A stretch of 64,000 bases of DNA, taken from the NCBI RefSeq assembly GCF_019175385.1, contig NC_083339.1:113693601-113757600 (forward strand), given 5' to 3'. Source of the DNA: Lycium barbarum (taxonomy: Eukaryota; Streptophyta; Magnoliopsida; Solanales; Solanaceae). A program made the translations under genes and the position numbers. Below the pieces are notes generated by a model that was not told where the DNA came from, made no database searches, and saw nothing but the letters and a program-made list of their open reading frames with translations. Shown here piece after piece: positions 11,090 through 22,888 of this stretch (position 1 is its first letter; every line of letters starts with the position of its first letter).

Positions 11090-11533
11090 AAAGATCAGGC
11101 CACGTTTACGGAGCTACATACAGCCAAAGTAGTCAATCAATCAAATAAAACTTGATGTAGACTTCAGAATGATAAAGCTACTGGTGTATATATCTGCTCC
11201 TCCTTGCATTAATTTTGATATAATATTCATCTGGAGGCAAATTGTGTGAGGGATTCCTTGAGATTGTGTTCCTTCTACCAACAGTTCAGTGTATTGCTTA
11301 AATATAGAAATCATTTTTAGCTACTTTTGTCCCTTTATAACTTCTAAACGGCAACTTCTAATTTCACCCTCCATAGTCTTAAGACCAGTATCCAAGTAAA
11401 ATACATCTTATCACAAACTGTTCGAGAAGTGAATAGGGGAGGGGGAAGAGGTAGCATTCTTTGTGAAGATAAAACAAGCGTCCAACTTATTTTAAATACA
11501 TCAGTCCATTTTTTTTCTTTTTATAACGGTGAT
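11090..11533. other. Upstream region of the second CLE gene
   Basis: Non-coding; no motif beyond the TATA box could be assigned. It includes the promoter of the CLE gene ending at 10982. Confidence 0.5.
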
Positions 11534-11758
11534 ATGCAGGTCATCTAGCGAATGTCTCGACTATTCCATTGAGTACCTGCTATCTGTCACCACAAGTGCG
11601 GAATATCTCTGTCCACTAAGGTTAAGGTTTAGACAGATTGGAACTAACCACCTACCATATTGTCTTTGTCGGAATTAGGACCCTGATCTCCCATGATTTT
11701 GATTTTGGTTTTGGCCCACTTTATTAACTGCTAGGCTACACCCTTAAAGCTACAAGGC
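11534..11758 (-). mobile_element. SINE-like repeat, family member 1
   Basis: Contains in order (plus strand) CTCGACTATTCCATTGAGTA, CCTGCTATCTGTCACCA, TCTGTCCACTAAGGTTAAGG, CTGATCTCCCATGATTTT and CTAGGCTACACCCTT. The same order recurs at 13.66 kb and in part at 12.9 kb, always in this orientation. On the minus strand, GTGTAGCCTAGCAGTTAA resembles a tRNA A-box and ATCAGGGTCCTAATTCC a worn B-box, so it is probably a minus-strand tRNA-derived SINE. Confidence 0.5.
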
Positions 11759-12350
11759 CAATTCATAGAATATGATGAAGTGGGTAATTCCAAGAGGAGA
11801 GAGTTAAAACAGGAATATGGTCATGGTGTCAGTACATAGGAAACCAAATGATGTGGTCCTAGCACAGGTAAACAGAAACTACCTTGCATTATCACTTTCC
11901 GTGGGCCATATGAGAAATATCTAGTTTTGATAGTTGATATTGATTCTACTACCAAAAATTTCCCTTCTTCCTACGGCCAAATGAGGGGAGTGCTTCAACA
12001 ACGACAAGAACGGGGAAGGGGTGTGAGGCTCTTAGCTATGGCTACCACAAGAAGAGATGCACTTGATATAAGGGGGAATTACTACCACTTGAAGACATAC
12101 AGGTGAACTTCACGATTGGTAATCAAGTATGAGCTCTATCAATACCTGCAATTGCAGGGATTAAAAGGCTTGTTCATTATTTCATACACCAAATCAAATA
12201 GAGTAACTCGAATACCTAAGGAGTTTAGATCCTAGAAACAACATTCATCTGACACAAAATAATACATATATCTTCACAATGCCATGTCTTTGTATCTCCG
12301 ATAGAACTGTTCCCATAGTGCTCAGCTTGTTGATGGAAATTGTATGCCAA
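11759..12350. other. 3' flank of the MSBP gene
   Basis: No gene recognised. The bases next to 12350 should hold the 3' untranslated region of the minus-strand MSBP gene. Confidence 0.5.
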
Positions 12351-14523
12351 TTAGTCCTTCTTGTCAGTGTCACCGTCAGACTTGTCCACGGATTCAGCAA
12401 CAACACTTCCGGATGGACCATCTTCCGATGGCTTAGCGCTCTCTGATGCAACAGCTTCTGCTGGCTTAGCTTCACGATCGGTTGAGTCAACAGATTCACC
12501 ATTAGCTGCACCATCACTTACTGGTACTGTCTGCTTGACAGTCCCAACCTTGACATACTTGCTCATGAATTTATATTCCCAATCTTGCAAGGCCTCAAGC
12601 TCAAATGGACTAAGGCCAGAGATATCACCAGTGAGATCTTTTTCCTCAAAGGACATCTTCGCCAGAGCTCTACTAGCATCCTTTCCAGCAAATAATGCAT
12701 AAGGTCCTCCAGGTCCATAGAACATTCTGCACAAAAAAGCAAACAGATTTAGAATATAAGGTGTTAGCTCATAGCATTTAAGTGAGCTACTGAAACAATA
12801 ATAGACCTTAGCAGTTAAAACCTATAGGTTTAAAGTTGATCAAGATACCATTTTTTGATAGGAAAAGTTGATCAAGATGCTTTTTTAAGATAAAGGTCGT
12901 GTCTGGGCCAACTTGTGCGCGCCTCAATTGTTCTATTAGGTACCTGCTATCTCCCACCGACACGTGTAACGGATAACTCTACTCACCAAGGCTAGGATCA
13001 AGATACTTAGGCAATAATTAGGGATAGGAACTCATTTTTTGTAGAATGGTAACAATAAGGGATAGGAACTCATTCAAACTCAACTAGGGGTATTTGATCC
13101 TCCAAGGATTTCCTGGACCAATGTAATGCACATTCAGACCGACAGGATCATATATGAAAACCATTTGAATGGTGACAATAAGCGATAGGAACTCATTCAA
13201 ACTCAACTCGGGGTATTTGATCCTCCAAGGATATAATCCTGGAATCATATATGAAAACCATTTAAACTGGAGATTAGATGGAATGCTTCACGGAGACAAA
13301 CCAAGTTCACCAGACATAACAAAGTAAATATTTCCTAAACAGAAACTAATTCATACAAAAGCCTTCTTGATTGCAATCCAAAAGATGATCTATGATTTCT
13401 CTAACTGCTTGAATTAAAACTGGAAAATATAAGTCACTCTAGAGAGAATCACATAAAAAGTTGGAGTGTTCCAAGAAAGAATCACAGTCAATTCAAGACT
13501 GCTTTAAGTCCTCACAATCTCAGTCTTGCCATTGTATTAGGCCTCAATCCTAATGGCTACGTGGCTGGCAGACCCATATAAAAAGAACTTATTTTTTCCA
13601 ACTGTCGCACCTATACACTAAAGAGAAAACACATTGATGTTTTTTTCAACAATGATAGTGTTAGGATCAGCTCATGCGCACCTACTATTCCATCAGATAA
13701 GTACTACCTCTCACAAGCACCGTTTCCAGATAACTTGCCCACCAAGGCCTAGGCATATACAATTTTTTCTCTGCTCGAATTTGAGCACTGATCTTCCATG
13801 ATTTTCTACCATTTCATTGGTGTTACTGATTGTCACACCTACACACTACAATTATTTCCAGTATTCGACCAATTCACAAGTCGAATCCACTACGATCGTG
13901 TAAATAGCGAATATCAGTCTGAAAACTTGAGCAAAGTTAGTTAATCTTTTTTCCCCGACAAGTAAAAAGGCTTAAACAGTTCAAGGAAAAGGGAACAAAG
14001 ATTGACTCTACAATCAGTAACACTTAATTTTCTTCTCTACCAAAAGTTTCCCAATTTTCACATAAAGCTTAGAACTTTACACGACAAGAAGCTCATAATT
14101 CTAAAAGTCAAAAGCTTCATATAGAAAGTAAAAAAGATGAAAAATTACCATAAGAAAACCTACCCAGAATACGGAATAGGCTTAGACCACTTAGTAAAAC
14201 CAAGAAAACTACCTGCTTTGAGAAACATCATAGATCTGAGCCTTAATTGCCATCAACAAAGGCTTCTTGGAATCAGACCCATCATATTGCTTTAACTCTT
14301 CTTCAGTAATCTCACCAAGCTGAACTGGGGGAGGCAAAGGCTGCATCTGTTCCTCAATATTTCTAGGCCTCTGTTGATGCCCATGATCAGATGAACCAAA
14401 AAACTCAGAGACAACATAGTAAAAAGCAAGTGCCAAAGCGACCAGTGTAAAAAAGGTTGCTGGAGAGAGACCAGTGTAAGCTGTGATGGAATCTTTCAAT
14501 GTTTCCCATAACTCTACGGCCAT
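12351..14523 (-). CDS. MSBP1-like: Membrane steroid-binding protein (MAPR/cytochrome b5-like), two exons
   Basis: The coding sequence joins 14523-14213 and 12726-12351 (311 + 376 nt), giving 228 residues; Arabidopsis MSBP1 is about 220. Donor AGCAG|GTAG and acceptor TTTTGTGCAG|A rebuild an Arg codon and keep the frame. The start at 14523 is chosen because the protein then opens MAVELWETL, as in MSBPs; the upstream in-frame Met is probably leader. Residues about 20-40 are one membrane span. About 70-170 are the cytochrome b5-like MAPR fold, including ITEEELKQYDG, IYDVSQSR, MFYGPGGPYALFAGKDASRA and WEYKFMSKY. The rest is an acidic, disordered Ser/Asp/Glu tail. Known: plant MSBPs bind steroids or haem at ER/plasma membranes, modulate BAK1/brassinosteroid signalling and scaffold lignin P450s. 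No lesion is visible. Confidence 0.93.
12898..13010 (-). mobile_element. SINE-like repeat, family member 2 (partial)
   Basis: The order GCGCGCCTCAATTGTTCTAT, TACCTGCTATCTCCCACC, TCTACTCACCAAGGCTAGG matches one half of the copies at 11.53 and 13.66 kb. It lacks the other half carrying CTGATCTCCCATGATTTT. Confidence 0.5.
13044..13265. repeat. Tandem duplication inside the MSBP intron, period about 123 bp
   Basis: The phrases GAATGGTAACAATAAGGGAT, AGGAACTCATTCAAACTC and TATTTGATCCTCCAAGGA occur at 13044 onward and again at 13167 onward with few differences. ATCATATATGAAAACCATTT closes both units. This is a local duplication with no sign of a transposon. Confidence 0.75.
13660..13835 (-). mobile_element. 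SINE-like repeat, family member 3
   Basis: Carries GCGCACCTACTATTCCATCA, CTACCTCTCACAAGCACC, CCCACCAAGGCCTAGGC and CTGATCTTCCATGATTTTC in the same order and orientation as the 11.53-kb copy. It lies in the MSBP intron, antisense to nothing and in the same orientation as the gene. Confidence 0.5.
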
Positions 14524-14777
14524 ATTTGGAGGAGAAGAAGAAGGAAGAAGGAAATATCTGATTCTATTGTTGGGCGAGAGAAACAAAGAGGTTTCTTGAT
14601 TTCCGATGACTAATCAGGTTTTGTTTATATTGTTTAGTCATAATTTTCTTGTGCTGGAAGGACTAGTTGAGCTGTTCATTTTGGACTTTGCGACTGACCA
14701 TATGTGATTACTTGCACCTTTTGTTTTGACCTAACATTTTCCATTTAGATTAATAAAAAAGTTAGCGGTTCAAATTT

Positions 14778-14917
14778 GAGCACGGTGTAGCTCAATTAGT
14801 TGACTATCTAAATTTTTATTTTATTAGTGAGGGTTTGAATCGCAAGTTGTAATTTTCTCCTCCATTTCCTCTTCCCCTTCCCCTACCCCCTATGTAATAA
14901 AAGAAAAAGTACTGCAG
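14778..14917 (+). mobile_element. tRNA-derived SINE
   Basis: A-box-like TAGCTCAATTAGTTGAC at 14788-14804, B-box-like GGTTTGAATCG at 14832-14842, and a tail CCCCTACCCCCTATGTAATA followed by A-rich sequence. The tail is shared with the SINE at 48715-48849, so these are two members of one family. No clear target duplication was found here. Confidence 0.65.
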
Positions 14918-15149
14918 ATTAGGTGTTTACGGTTCGATTTCGATCGATTTTTCTCTAAAATAAAATTAAATCAATTAAGATGAATCCAAATCAAACTAAT
15001 CAAGTTGATTTTTCATCACTTTGATTTTTATCGATTTTGTCATTTAATTCAATTTTGTCGGCTTTTTATAAAAAAATTATAATAATATACTTTCAAGCAT
15101 ATGCTTTCTTTTTTGATAAACAATATACATTCCATTAGTCATGCTGTAG

Positions 15150-16102
15150 GCTTAGCTCAGCGAGGTGCAGTGACCAAAAGGAGAAAGTTTCAGAATTTTT
15201 TCTAAGTACATTTTGGACAGGTGAGCTCACTGAGCTAAGCTCAAAGCAAGGTAGGACCTCACTATAGAGCTCGCTCCGCAAGCCAAGGCGTCCAAATGTG
15301 TTGTCCTATAAATTCAACACTTAACTTGAAAATTTATTTGTCAGACATTCCAACTTCATAGAAAACTCTTGAAGGACGATTTTTCTGTTCTCTTAACCTC
15401 CCACATCAAGGTAAGAACATCTTTTCGATTTTTAATCAATCCTAGCACTGAATACATGATTCTTCACGTGATTCCTAAACAAAAACATAGGATTTCCAAG
15501 GTAATCCTTCTCAAGTTATTCAAGCTAGGGTTTTGGGTGTTTTTCGTTAGAGAAGCAAACTAGTTCGTTGAATTAGAGTATTTACAAGTATGTAGGGCTT
15601 CTATCCACGTGTGGGAACATCTTTTTTCTTTCCCACGATACATTTGATTCATGAACAACATTTTCCCTCAGATTTCTAGGGTATTTGGTCTCAATTCATG
15701 ATAAACCCTAGATACATGTTTTAAGGAAATTATACACATATATGTCATGCTCAAACACGTTTCAGTATTTATATTCATGAATATCATTTTGACTTTCATG
15801 AATCCGTCTGCAATCCATGTAAACTTATGATTTGGAGTCCATAAGTTCTTAATTTCAAGTCATGACCCCATGTTACTCTACTCCAAGGATTTTACATGTT
15901 TTCCATGTCTCTTGAAAATACATTTGATATATCTATATATATGTATATTCATGTTAAACTATATACAAATCATGTCTTATGAAATCCATGGGCTTTTAAG
16001 CCAACCATGTTCACATTCACGTTTTGGGAGTAGCATAGATTTACAGAGAAGGTTTAAACACCTGAAACTACGTATGCCAATGTAGGATAAGGATTACTCC
16101 TC
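15150..16102 (+). mobile_element. Fragment of a long LTR, truncated at both ends
   Basis: Related to the solo LTR at 38553-43743. Shared blocks include AGCTCACTGAGCT-type palindromes, CTATAAATTCAACACTTAAC at about 15308 (42107 in the other copy), CAGACATTCCAACTTC, ACATAGGATTTCCAAGGTAA and the AGGATAAGGAT phrase at the end. The left boundary is vague. The right one stops abruptly where CACTA-like sequence begins at about 16103, so insertion of that element truncated or split it. No continuation was found to the right. Confidence 0.6.
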
Positions 16103-16262
16103 TACTACAAAAAGGGGATTTAGTGGACATTTAAAAGAGCTTTAGCGGCAATTGTTATTGCCACTAAAGCCTTTAACAGTCATTGCTCTTCAGCCGGCAA
16201 CACCGAGGTCAGCAAAGGCTTTAGTGGTCGCTACGGGAAACGCTGGTAAAGGCCAGTCTTTA
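16103..16262 (+). mobile_element. CACTA-like DNA transposon remnant, left part (continues at 35964)
   Basis: Starts CTACTACAAAAAGGGGATTT, close to the CACTACTA(C/G)AAAAA terminus of plant CACTA elements, and has subterminal TTTAGCGGCAATTG and inverted GCCACTAAAGCC motifs. It is interrupted at 16262 by the Ty3 element with a CTTTA site duplication and resumes at 35964 with TTTAGCG- and GACAATTA-type units to about 36430. The far terminus is not visible, so the element is broken or very worn. Confidence 0.45.
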
Positions 16263-17130
16263 TGTCACGACCCAACCCGCCATGACTGGCACCCACACTA
16301 ACTCCTAATGGGCGAACCAATACGCTTAACCATCTACTCATTCAAAGTGCATTTTTACTTAGCCAATTCATTCAGTTCACAATAAATTAAACTCAAGATC
16401 AAATCAAAAGTAGTCATTCCATAAAACAAAATGTAAATGTGGAAGTCCTAACTATTATAACCCCAAAATCCGAAAGTTACCGTACAAGGACTCTAATAAA
16501 AAATATGTCTAAGGAACTCATACTGTCTGAAATAAATAAACATCAATGTTTGGAATGGAAATAGACATTAGATAAAGAGAGATCTTCGGGCGGCCTGGCA
16601 CGGATAGAAGCTCAACCTCAATCTGTCAGCAAGTGGTCTTAGCTAAGTGTGAGGTCGAGTAGCAGTCTCTAGATCACAATCTGCACTCAAAAGAATGCAG
16701 CTAGGTAGTATTAGTACAAACACTATGTACCGGTGAATATTATAGGCCGACTAAGATTAGTATCATGCATGAATCATAAAATTAATAAAATAGACAGACC
16801 AGTCAACAACACATACTCAGATAGCCAACACCAAGTAAATCAATGATATTAACAATCAAGTCAACGGAAACAAGCAATGGAATAAACCTCCCAACAACAT
16901 TCTCACTTGCTTAGTCACTGATCACTCACGTACATACATGCTAATTGGTGTATTTGCCCAATAGCCATGACCTGCGGGGGACCATGGTGTCCATGTACCA
17001 CTCGTTCCGGAATGAACGTCGGACCACGAGCTCACAACTAGGCCACATCCTCACCCCATGTCAAATGTGCCTTTGATCTAGGTCACATCCTCACCCTCTG
17101 TCAAATGTGCCTTTATATATATATATATAT

Positions 17131-18357
17131 AGGCATGGGTTGGAGGTGGTTTCGTCGTCCACCTCCAACTCATGTTAAAAAAAAAAAAGTGGATCCCATA
17201 TTTTAAAAAATCAAGCAATATCAAAAAAATAAAAAAAATAAACGTGGATCCCATATTAAAAAATCAAGCCATATCCATGTAATTCTCAAAGTATCCCCCA
17301 TTAAGTTAGTAATGGTGATTAATTTTTCAAAAGTAGTTCTGAATATATTAGTATCAACCTTCATTTTTTAAAAGTTACTATTACAACTGATTACATTTTG
17401 TAGTTCCATGGGTGATATCTTACCTCACCAACTGTAATTCTATAATCAAATTAATTGAATATTGTTACAACCGGAAAAAAAAAAAAAAAACGTGGGCCCC
17501 ATATTAAAAAATCAAGCAATATCCATGTAATTCTCAAAATATCTCCCATTAAGTCAATAATGGTGATTAATTTTTCAAAAGTAGTTCTGAATATATTATT
17601 ATCAAGCTTAATTTTTTAAAAGTTACTATTACAACTGATTACATTTTGTAGTTCCATGGGTGATATCTTACCTCACCAACTGTAATTCTATAATCAAATT
17701 AATTGAATATTGTTACAACTGATAAAATTTATTACTCGGATGTTTATTGCAGTACTGTTTAATATCCTAAAAAGAAACTAAGGTGGGTATTACATTCTCA
17801 AAAGGAATTTTCCAATGTCTTAAGTTTCTAATTATATACGGAGCACCATAATAGCCAAAATAATTTATTGGTACATACTTATGATAGGTTAAGTAAAAAA
17901 AAGGGATAGAAATCTTATACCGCATCTATGCCCATGTTATATGACACAATATACATAATCACCATATGTATAAAAAGTTTCACGTTTTAGCCTAGGGGAA
18001 TGGTAGTTCAAATGACATTTCCGTATTTAGAAGTGGTTAAAAATTCAATAAGTTTTGAAATTCTGATTCAAATTTGATTAAGGCGTAGTTTAAAAAGTGT
18101 CTATTAGGCTTTTTCTTAAATAAAGTCATATAAACTGAAACAAAGAAATAACATCATGGCACAAATTATTGAACCCGTGCTTCCAAAATTTCTATCTTTA
18201 CATACGTGACTTTCAAGAAATGTTGTAGAATATATCAATTCTTTTTATAATTGCATAAAAATAAAATTATAAATATACGTTGAATAAAATTATAAATATA
18301 CGTTGAATAAAATTATAAATATATGTTGGATCCGTGCTGGCATGGGCGCTGGTATCT
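17131..18357 (+). mobile_element. Probable nonautonomous Helitron
   Basis: A 1.2-kb segment sits inside a TA microsatellite of the 3' LTR, with TA runs at 17116-17131 and after 18357. It ends with the G+C-rich imperfect hairpin GGATCCGTGCTGGCATGGGC, then GGTATCTAG followed by T, as Helitron 3' ends (hairpin + CTAG|T) do. No flanking duplication is visible, as expected for a Helitron. The 5' TC end is unclear. Internal A+T-rich minisatellites are present, including a 248-bp tandem duplication. No Rep/helicase frame. Confidence 0.55.
17243..17730. repeat. 248-bp tandem duplication within the Helitron-like insert
   Basis: Unit 1 starts CGTGGATCCCATATTAAAAA at 17243 and unit 2 CGTGGGCCCCATATTAAAAA at 17491. 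Both run through TTTTTCAAAAGTAGTTCTGA, TAGTTCCATGGGTGATATC and ATCAAATTAATTGAATATTG with few differences. A shorter third start of the unit precedes them at about 17190. Confidence 0.85.
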
Positions 18358-18359
18358 AG

Positions 18360-18392
<33 letters not shown>

Positions 18393-19360
18393 TTATTATC
18401 ACATCACTTTCGATGATCAATTATCAAGTACTATCCCATTTTCATCAAAAAGATCATATTAACTTCTCACCACAATTTCCACCAACATATAGATCACAGC
18501 ACATCGTATAATGGCATTAAGCCCACATTAACACTCAATCAATAGCATATAGGAATTCCAACCACACACTATGCCCGAAGACTAGACATGCTTTCTCCTA
18601 TCAATCTCATAACACATACAATCAACTAATCAAAGTCTAACTCAAGTAGACCGTAACCTACCTCAACTGCAGAGCTGGAACAATGCGAATCACTCTGATA
18701 TAGCCTTTCCCTTCCGTAATGCCTCGGAACGCTCAAAGTCCAGCAATTAAGATGCTAAATAAGTCACAATCCCTCTAGTCAACGATATCAATTCAATGAA
18801 CACCCTTCCACTTTACCCCTTTTCTATTGGGTGAATGCTTACTAAGTGTAAATCATCCTAACATTAGCCTTATCAATCATAAACTATCAATTCATAAGGT
18901 TATTCATTCAAGTTATCTCTTACAAGCAATTTCTATGGTCAAGCTACCATCTTTATGAAACCCTAAGTCTCAATTCACTTAGTTCATGTCTCTAACGGTT
19001 CAATTCGTGATTAGAAAGTGATAACCCAAGCCTTTAGATGGTAATCACACAATGATATTCATAACCCACTGACTATTAAAGGTCTATTAAGTTCTAGGGT
19101 TACTAGTCACTAGTCTCAATTCACCATTGTAGACCCATTAGAATGATGATAATCTTAGAGATGAAAGCGCAATGAAGGAAGGAATGGTTGAGACTTACCT
19201 CTAAAGAATATTCTTTCCCTAGCCTTAGAATTTCGCCCTAGGTACTTCTTGAGAACTGTTTTGGAGTTTTATGAATAAAGAATTCGGACTAAGTGTTTAA
19301 AAACACGATTTACTGTCCCTGTCGATCGCTACGGCTGTCATTCTGTCACTGCAGCAGTCT

Positions 19361-19543
19361 CGCTATAGCGGGCAAGGGCCCGCTGTAGCGGACATCCACC
19401 AATGCTACCTTCCGTTGTGGCGAGCATGGACCCATCATAGCGCAACCGCTATAGCGGTCCAGTGTCCGCCATAGCGGACACCCCACTTCCCATAAGTCCG
19501 TGGCGGCGAGAGATCCGCTGCTACAGCTGCCCCGCTGCAGCGG
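19361..19543. repeat. Palindrome cluster in LTR, CCGCTRTAGCGG units
   Basis: Near-perfect 10-12-bp palindromes at 19361-19370 (CGCTATAGCG), 19380-19391 (CCGCTGTAGCGG), 19446-19457 (CCGCTATAGCGG), 19466-19477 (CCGCCATAGCGG) and 19532-19543 (CCGCTGCAGCGG). They lie about 350-535 bp inside the LTR's transcriptional 5' end, just upstream of a weak TTTTTAAA TATA-like site (minus strand, near 19300). Confidence 0.85.
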
Positions 19544-19947
19544 TACTTTGTCTGCCACAGCGGTGCCACTAAACTAGTGAGCTCGCTAATTTCCACAGTT
19601 TTCCACTCTACTATACGACGCTTCATCCGAGGCCTCACAAACACAAACAAAACATGCACAATAATGTAAAAACACCATACGCACTCGCCCGTGGCCTCGA
19701 AATCCACAAAGGAGGTCTAATTTCCTACGTCACCCTCCAATGGACTCGATATAATTAAACAATAATCACAAGCAAGCCAAGTTTTCAGTTCTTAGACTTC
19801 TACAGTTGAGTTTCTATTAGCTCGTTCTATCCTTGGAAGGGTTCTATTTGGTAGGGTGATCCTAGATTTTCATAACGACCGGAAGGATCGTTACATCAGA
19901 TATCAATTAAAACACCGTTCATCCCCGAACGAACAAGGATGAGGAAT

Positions 19948-21437
19948 CTAGGAAAAGGTACCTGTCTCGGCGAAAAGCTGAGGATACTTGCTACACATAT
20001 ACGATTCTATTTCCCAAGTAGCTTCCTCAACTGGGTGATTCTCCCACTGAACTTTCACGGAGGCTATTTCCTTCGACCTTAACTTACGAACTTCTCTATC
20101 TAAGATAGCAATGGGATCTTCCTCATAAGTCAAGTTCTCATCTGGTAACACTGAATCCCAACGAATTATGTACGAACCATCGCTATGATATTTCTTCAAC
20201 ATTGAAACGTGAAATACCGAATGAACACCTGATAAGCCCGGAGGTAAAGCCAACTCATAAGCTACCTCCCCCATACTCTTGAAATCTCAAATGGCCCAAT
20301 AAATCTCGGGCTGAGCTTGCCCTTTTTCCCAAACCTCATCACACCCTTCATGGGTGAAATTTTCAACAGAACTTCCTCTCCATCCATAAACTCAAGATTC
20401 CGGACCTTTCGGTCTGCATACTCCTTTTGCCTACTATGTGCTGCCAAAAGTTTAGCTTGAATTACTTTCACGTTCTCTAAGGACTCTCTCAAAAGGTCTG
20501 TACTCCAAGGTATCACCTCAAACGCATCGAACCAACCAATAAAAGACCTACACCTCCTCCCATACAAAGCCTCAAATAGAGCCATGTCGATGCTCGAGTG
20601 ATAGCTATTGTTGTATGCAAACTCTGCCAATAGTAAGAAACGATCCCAGTGACCACCAAAATCTATCACACAAGCCCGAAACATATCCTCAAGAACATGA
20701 GTAGTACGCTCGGGCTTCCTGTCAGTCTGAGGGTAGAAAACTATACAACCTAATACCCAATTCCTTATACAGATGCTTCCAAAATCGAGATGTAAACGTC
20801 GTGCCTCTATCAGATACAATGGAAATAGGAACCCCATGTAGTCTAACAACCTCACGAATGTAGATCTTAGCTAATTTCTCAGTGTCATAAGTTATTCGAA
20901 CCGGAATAAAATGAGCCGAATTAGTCAACCTGTCAACTATAACCCATATGGAATCAAATTTCCCCAATGTCTTTGGAAGACAACCACGAAATCCATTGCT
21001 AGTCTTTCCCACTTTCACTCTGGAATGGGCATCCTCTAAAGTGTACCCCCGGGTTTCTGATGTTCATACTTCACTTGTTGGCAATTCAAACACTGAGCAA
21101 GAAACTCCACTATGTCACGCTTCATCCTAGCCCACCAGTAATGTTGTCTCAGATACATCTTAGTAGCACCAGGATGAATAGAATACCTCGAACTGTGAGC
21201 CTCTGCCAGGATAGTCTTGATCAAATCACCCACACGTGGCATGTAAACTCGCCCCTTAATCTGTAACATCCCTTCTTCGTCGTGCACGACCTCCTTGGTC
21301 TCACTACGTAACACCTTGTCACGAATTTTACACAACTTAGCATCCTCAAACTGCTTAGCCTTAATATGCTCCAGGAACGATGACCTAGCCTCAACACAAG
21401 CCAACACTCTACCCGTGCTAGACATATCCAGCCTCAT
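19948..21437 (-). pseudogene. Integrase and chromodomain part of the chromovirus pol, broken
   Basis: Three frames together. 21437-21036 has the HHCC zinc-binding region (HSSRYSIHPG ... CLNCQQ). 21018-20722 and 20855-20262 carry the DDE core, with SIWVIVDRLTNSAHF and VSDRGTTFTSRFW around the first two Asp and HVLEDMFRACV, FAYNNSYHSS and LYGRRCRS further on. 20274-19948 ends with HSVFHVSMLKKY and a chromodomain (ILDREVRKLRSKEI, VQWENHPVEEATWE). Function when intact: insertion of cDNA, with the chromodomain guiding it to heterochromatin. Frames are separated by shifts and stops, so it is inactive. Confidence 0.9.
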
Positions 21438-21455
21438 AAAACTGTTAGCCAGAGT

Positions 21456-22888
21456 CTAAACCTCTCTAGCTAACTGACGCTCTGAAGAGACCAAACGATC
21501 CAGATTTCCCATCCTGGCTGACTTCCTACTCAACGCGTCGACCACCACATTCACTTTGCCAGGATGATATAGAATGGTGATGTCATAATCCTTCAGCAAC
21601 TCCATCCATCTCCGCTGCCTAGAGTTCAGATCCCTCTGAGTGAACACATGCTACAAGCTGCGATGATCAGTGTACATCTTACAATGGACACCATACAGGT
21701 AGTGCCTCCAGATTTTCAGTGCAAACATCACTGCTGCCAATTCCATGTCATGAGTAGGATAGTTCTTCTCATGCACTTTCAACTGTCTAGAAGCGTAAGC
21801 AATCATTTTTTTTTCCTGCATCAAAATAGTACCCAAACCAGAGCGTGAAACATCAAACAACAAAATTCTTGCCCTCCACGGGTAATGCTAGAATAGGAGT
21901 TGTCATCAACAAGGTCTTGAGCTTTTGAAAGCTCTCTTTACACTCGTTGGACCACTGAAACGGTACCTCTTTCTGAGTCAAATGGGTCAAATGAGAAGCA
22001 ATAGAGGAAAACCCCTTCACAAACTGAGGATAATAGCTAGCCAGACCCACGAAACTACGAATTTCGGTTGCTGATGTGGTCCTAGCCCATTCCCTGACTG
22101 CCTGAATTTTCTGCGGATCCATCATAATACCTTCATTTGAAATTACATGCCCAAGAAGGACACAGAAGACAACCAAAATTCACACTTGGAGAACTTAGCA
22201 TACAACTTCTTTTCCCGCAATACCCCAAGAGCAATCCTCAAATGTTTTTCATAATCCTCCTTACTTTTAGAATACACCAGGATATCATCAATGAACACTA
22301 TCATAAAAGAATCTAAATAGGGCTTAAAAACACTGTTCAATAAATCCATGAACGCAGCTGGGGCATTTGTAAGCCCAAAAGACATAACCAAGAACTCATA
22401 GTGTCCATACCTGGTCCTGAAGGCTGGCTTAGGAACTTCTTCTGCCCGAATATTTAACTAGTGATACCCTGACCTTAAGTCGATTTTAGAGAACACAGAA
22501 CCTCCCTGTAGCTGATTAAAAAAATCATCAGTACGGGGGATGGGATACTTGTTTCGGATAGTAACCTTATTTAGTTGACGATAAACAATACACATATGCA
22601 TAGACCCGTCCTTCTTTTTACAAACAATACGGGAGCACCCCAAAGAGAGGTACTCGGGCGAATAAACCCCTTACTCAAGAGATCTTGCAATTGCTCTTTC
22701 AATTCCCTTAACTCTGTTGATGCCATCCTATAGGGTGGAATAGAGATAGGACGAGTCCCTGGGTCTAAATCAATCCGGAAGTCAATCTCACGGTCAGGCA
22801 GCATACCTGGCAAGTCCGCGGGAAACACATCCGCAAACTCACGTACTACTGGAACTGGATCAATAGGTGGAGTATCTGCGCTGGTATC
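21456..22888 (-). pseudogene. Reverse transcriptase and RNase H part of pol, broken
   Basis: From the right: [15 protein letters not shown] and [15 protein letters not shown] start the RT, which was split from the protease by the solo LTR at 22889. Then come [40 protein letters not shown] and [10 protein letters not shown], where the catalytic box reads FIDD rather than the usual YIDD. The RNase H region [30 protein letters not shown] and TDHRSL follows, and it keeps its acidic residues. At least four frame breaks or stops separate the pieces, so the gene is dead. Confidence 0.9.

Larger units (their letters stand above)
12727..14212 (-). other. MSBP intron with SINE copies and a tandem duplication
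   Basis: A GT-AG intron of 1486 bp. It contains a partial SINE-like repeat at about 12898-13010, a fuller copy at about 13660-13835, and a 123-bp-period tandem duplication at 13044-13265. Between these it is plain AT-rich intron. Confidence 0.8.
16263..19895 (-). repeat. 3' LTR of the chromovirus
   Basis: TG/CA ended (TGTCACGACCC to GATCGTTACA in plus reading). It is about 3.6 kb, including a 1.2-kb insertion at a TA microsatellite. It carries five copies of a CCGCTRTAGCGG-like palindrome at 19361-19543. The 5' LTR lacks everything matching roughly 16.7-19.7 kb of this copy. Confidence 0.85.

Noticed and set aside
12361..12702. A 113-codon plus-strand open frame over the MSBP exon
   Set aside because: It is antisense to a clear two-exon protein and its Ser/Thr-rich composition simply mirrors the Asp/Glu/Ser-coding tail.
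14788..14842. A tRNA gene at the A-box/B-box pair
   Set aside because: Spacing and sequence do not allow a cloverleaf, and the tail matches another SINE copy.
17116..18388. A solo LTR or hAT insertion for the 1.2-kb segment in the TA tract
   Set aside because: No TG/CA ends, no inverted ends and no target duplication; the 3' hairpin plus CTAG fits a Helitron better.
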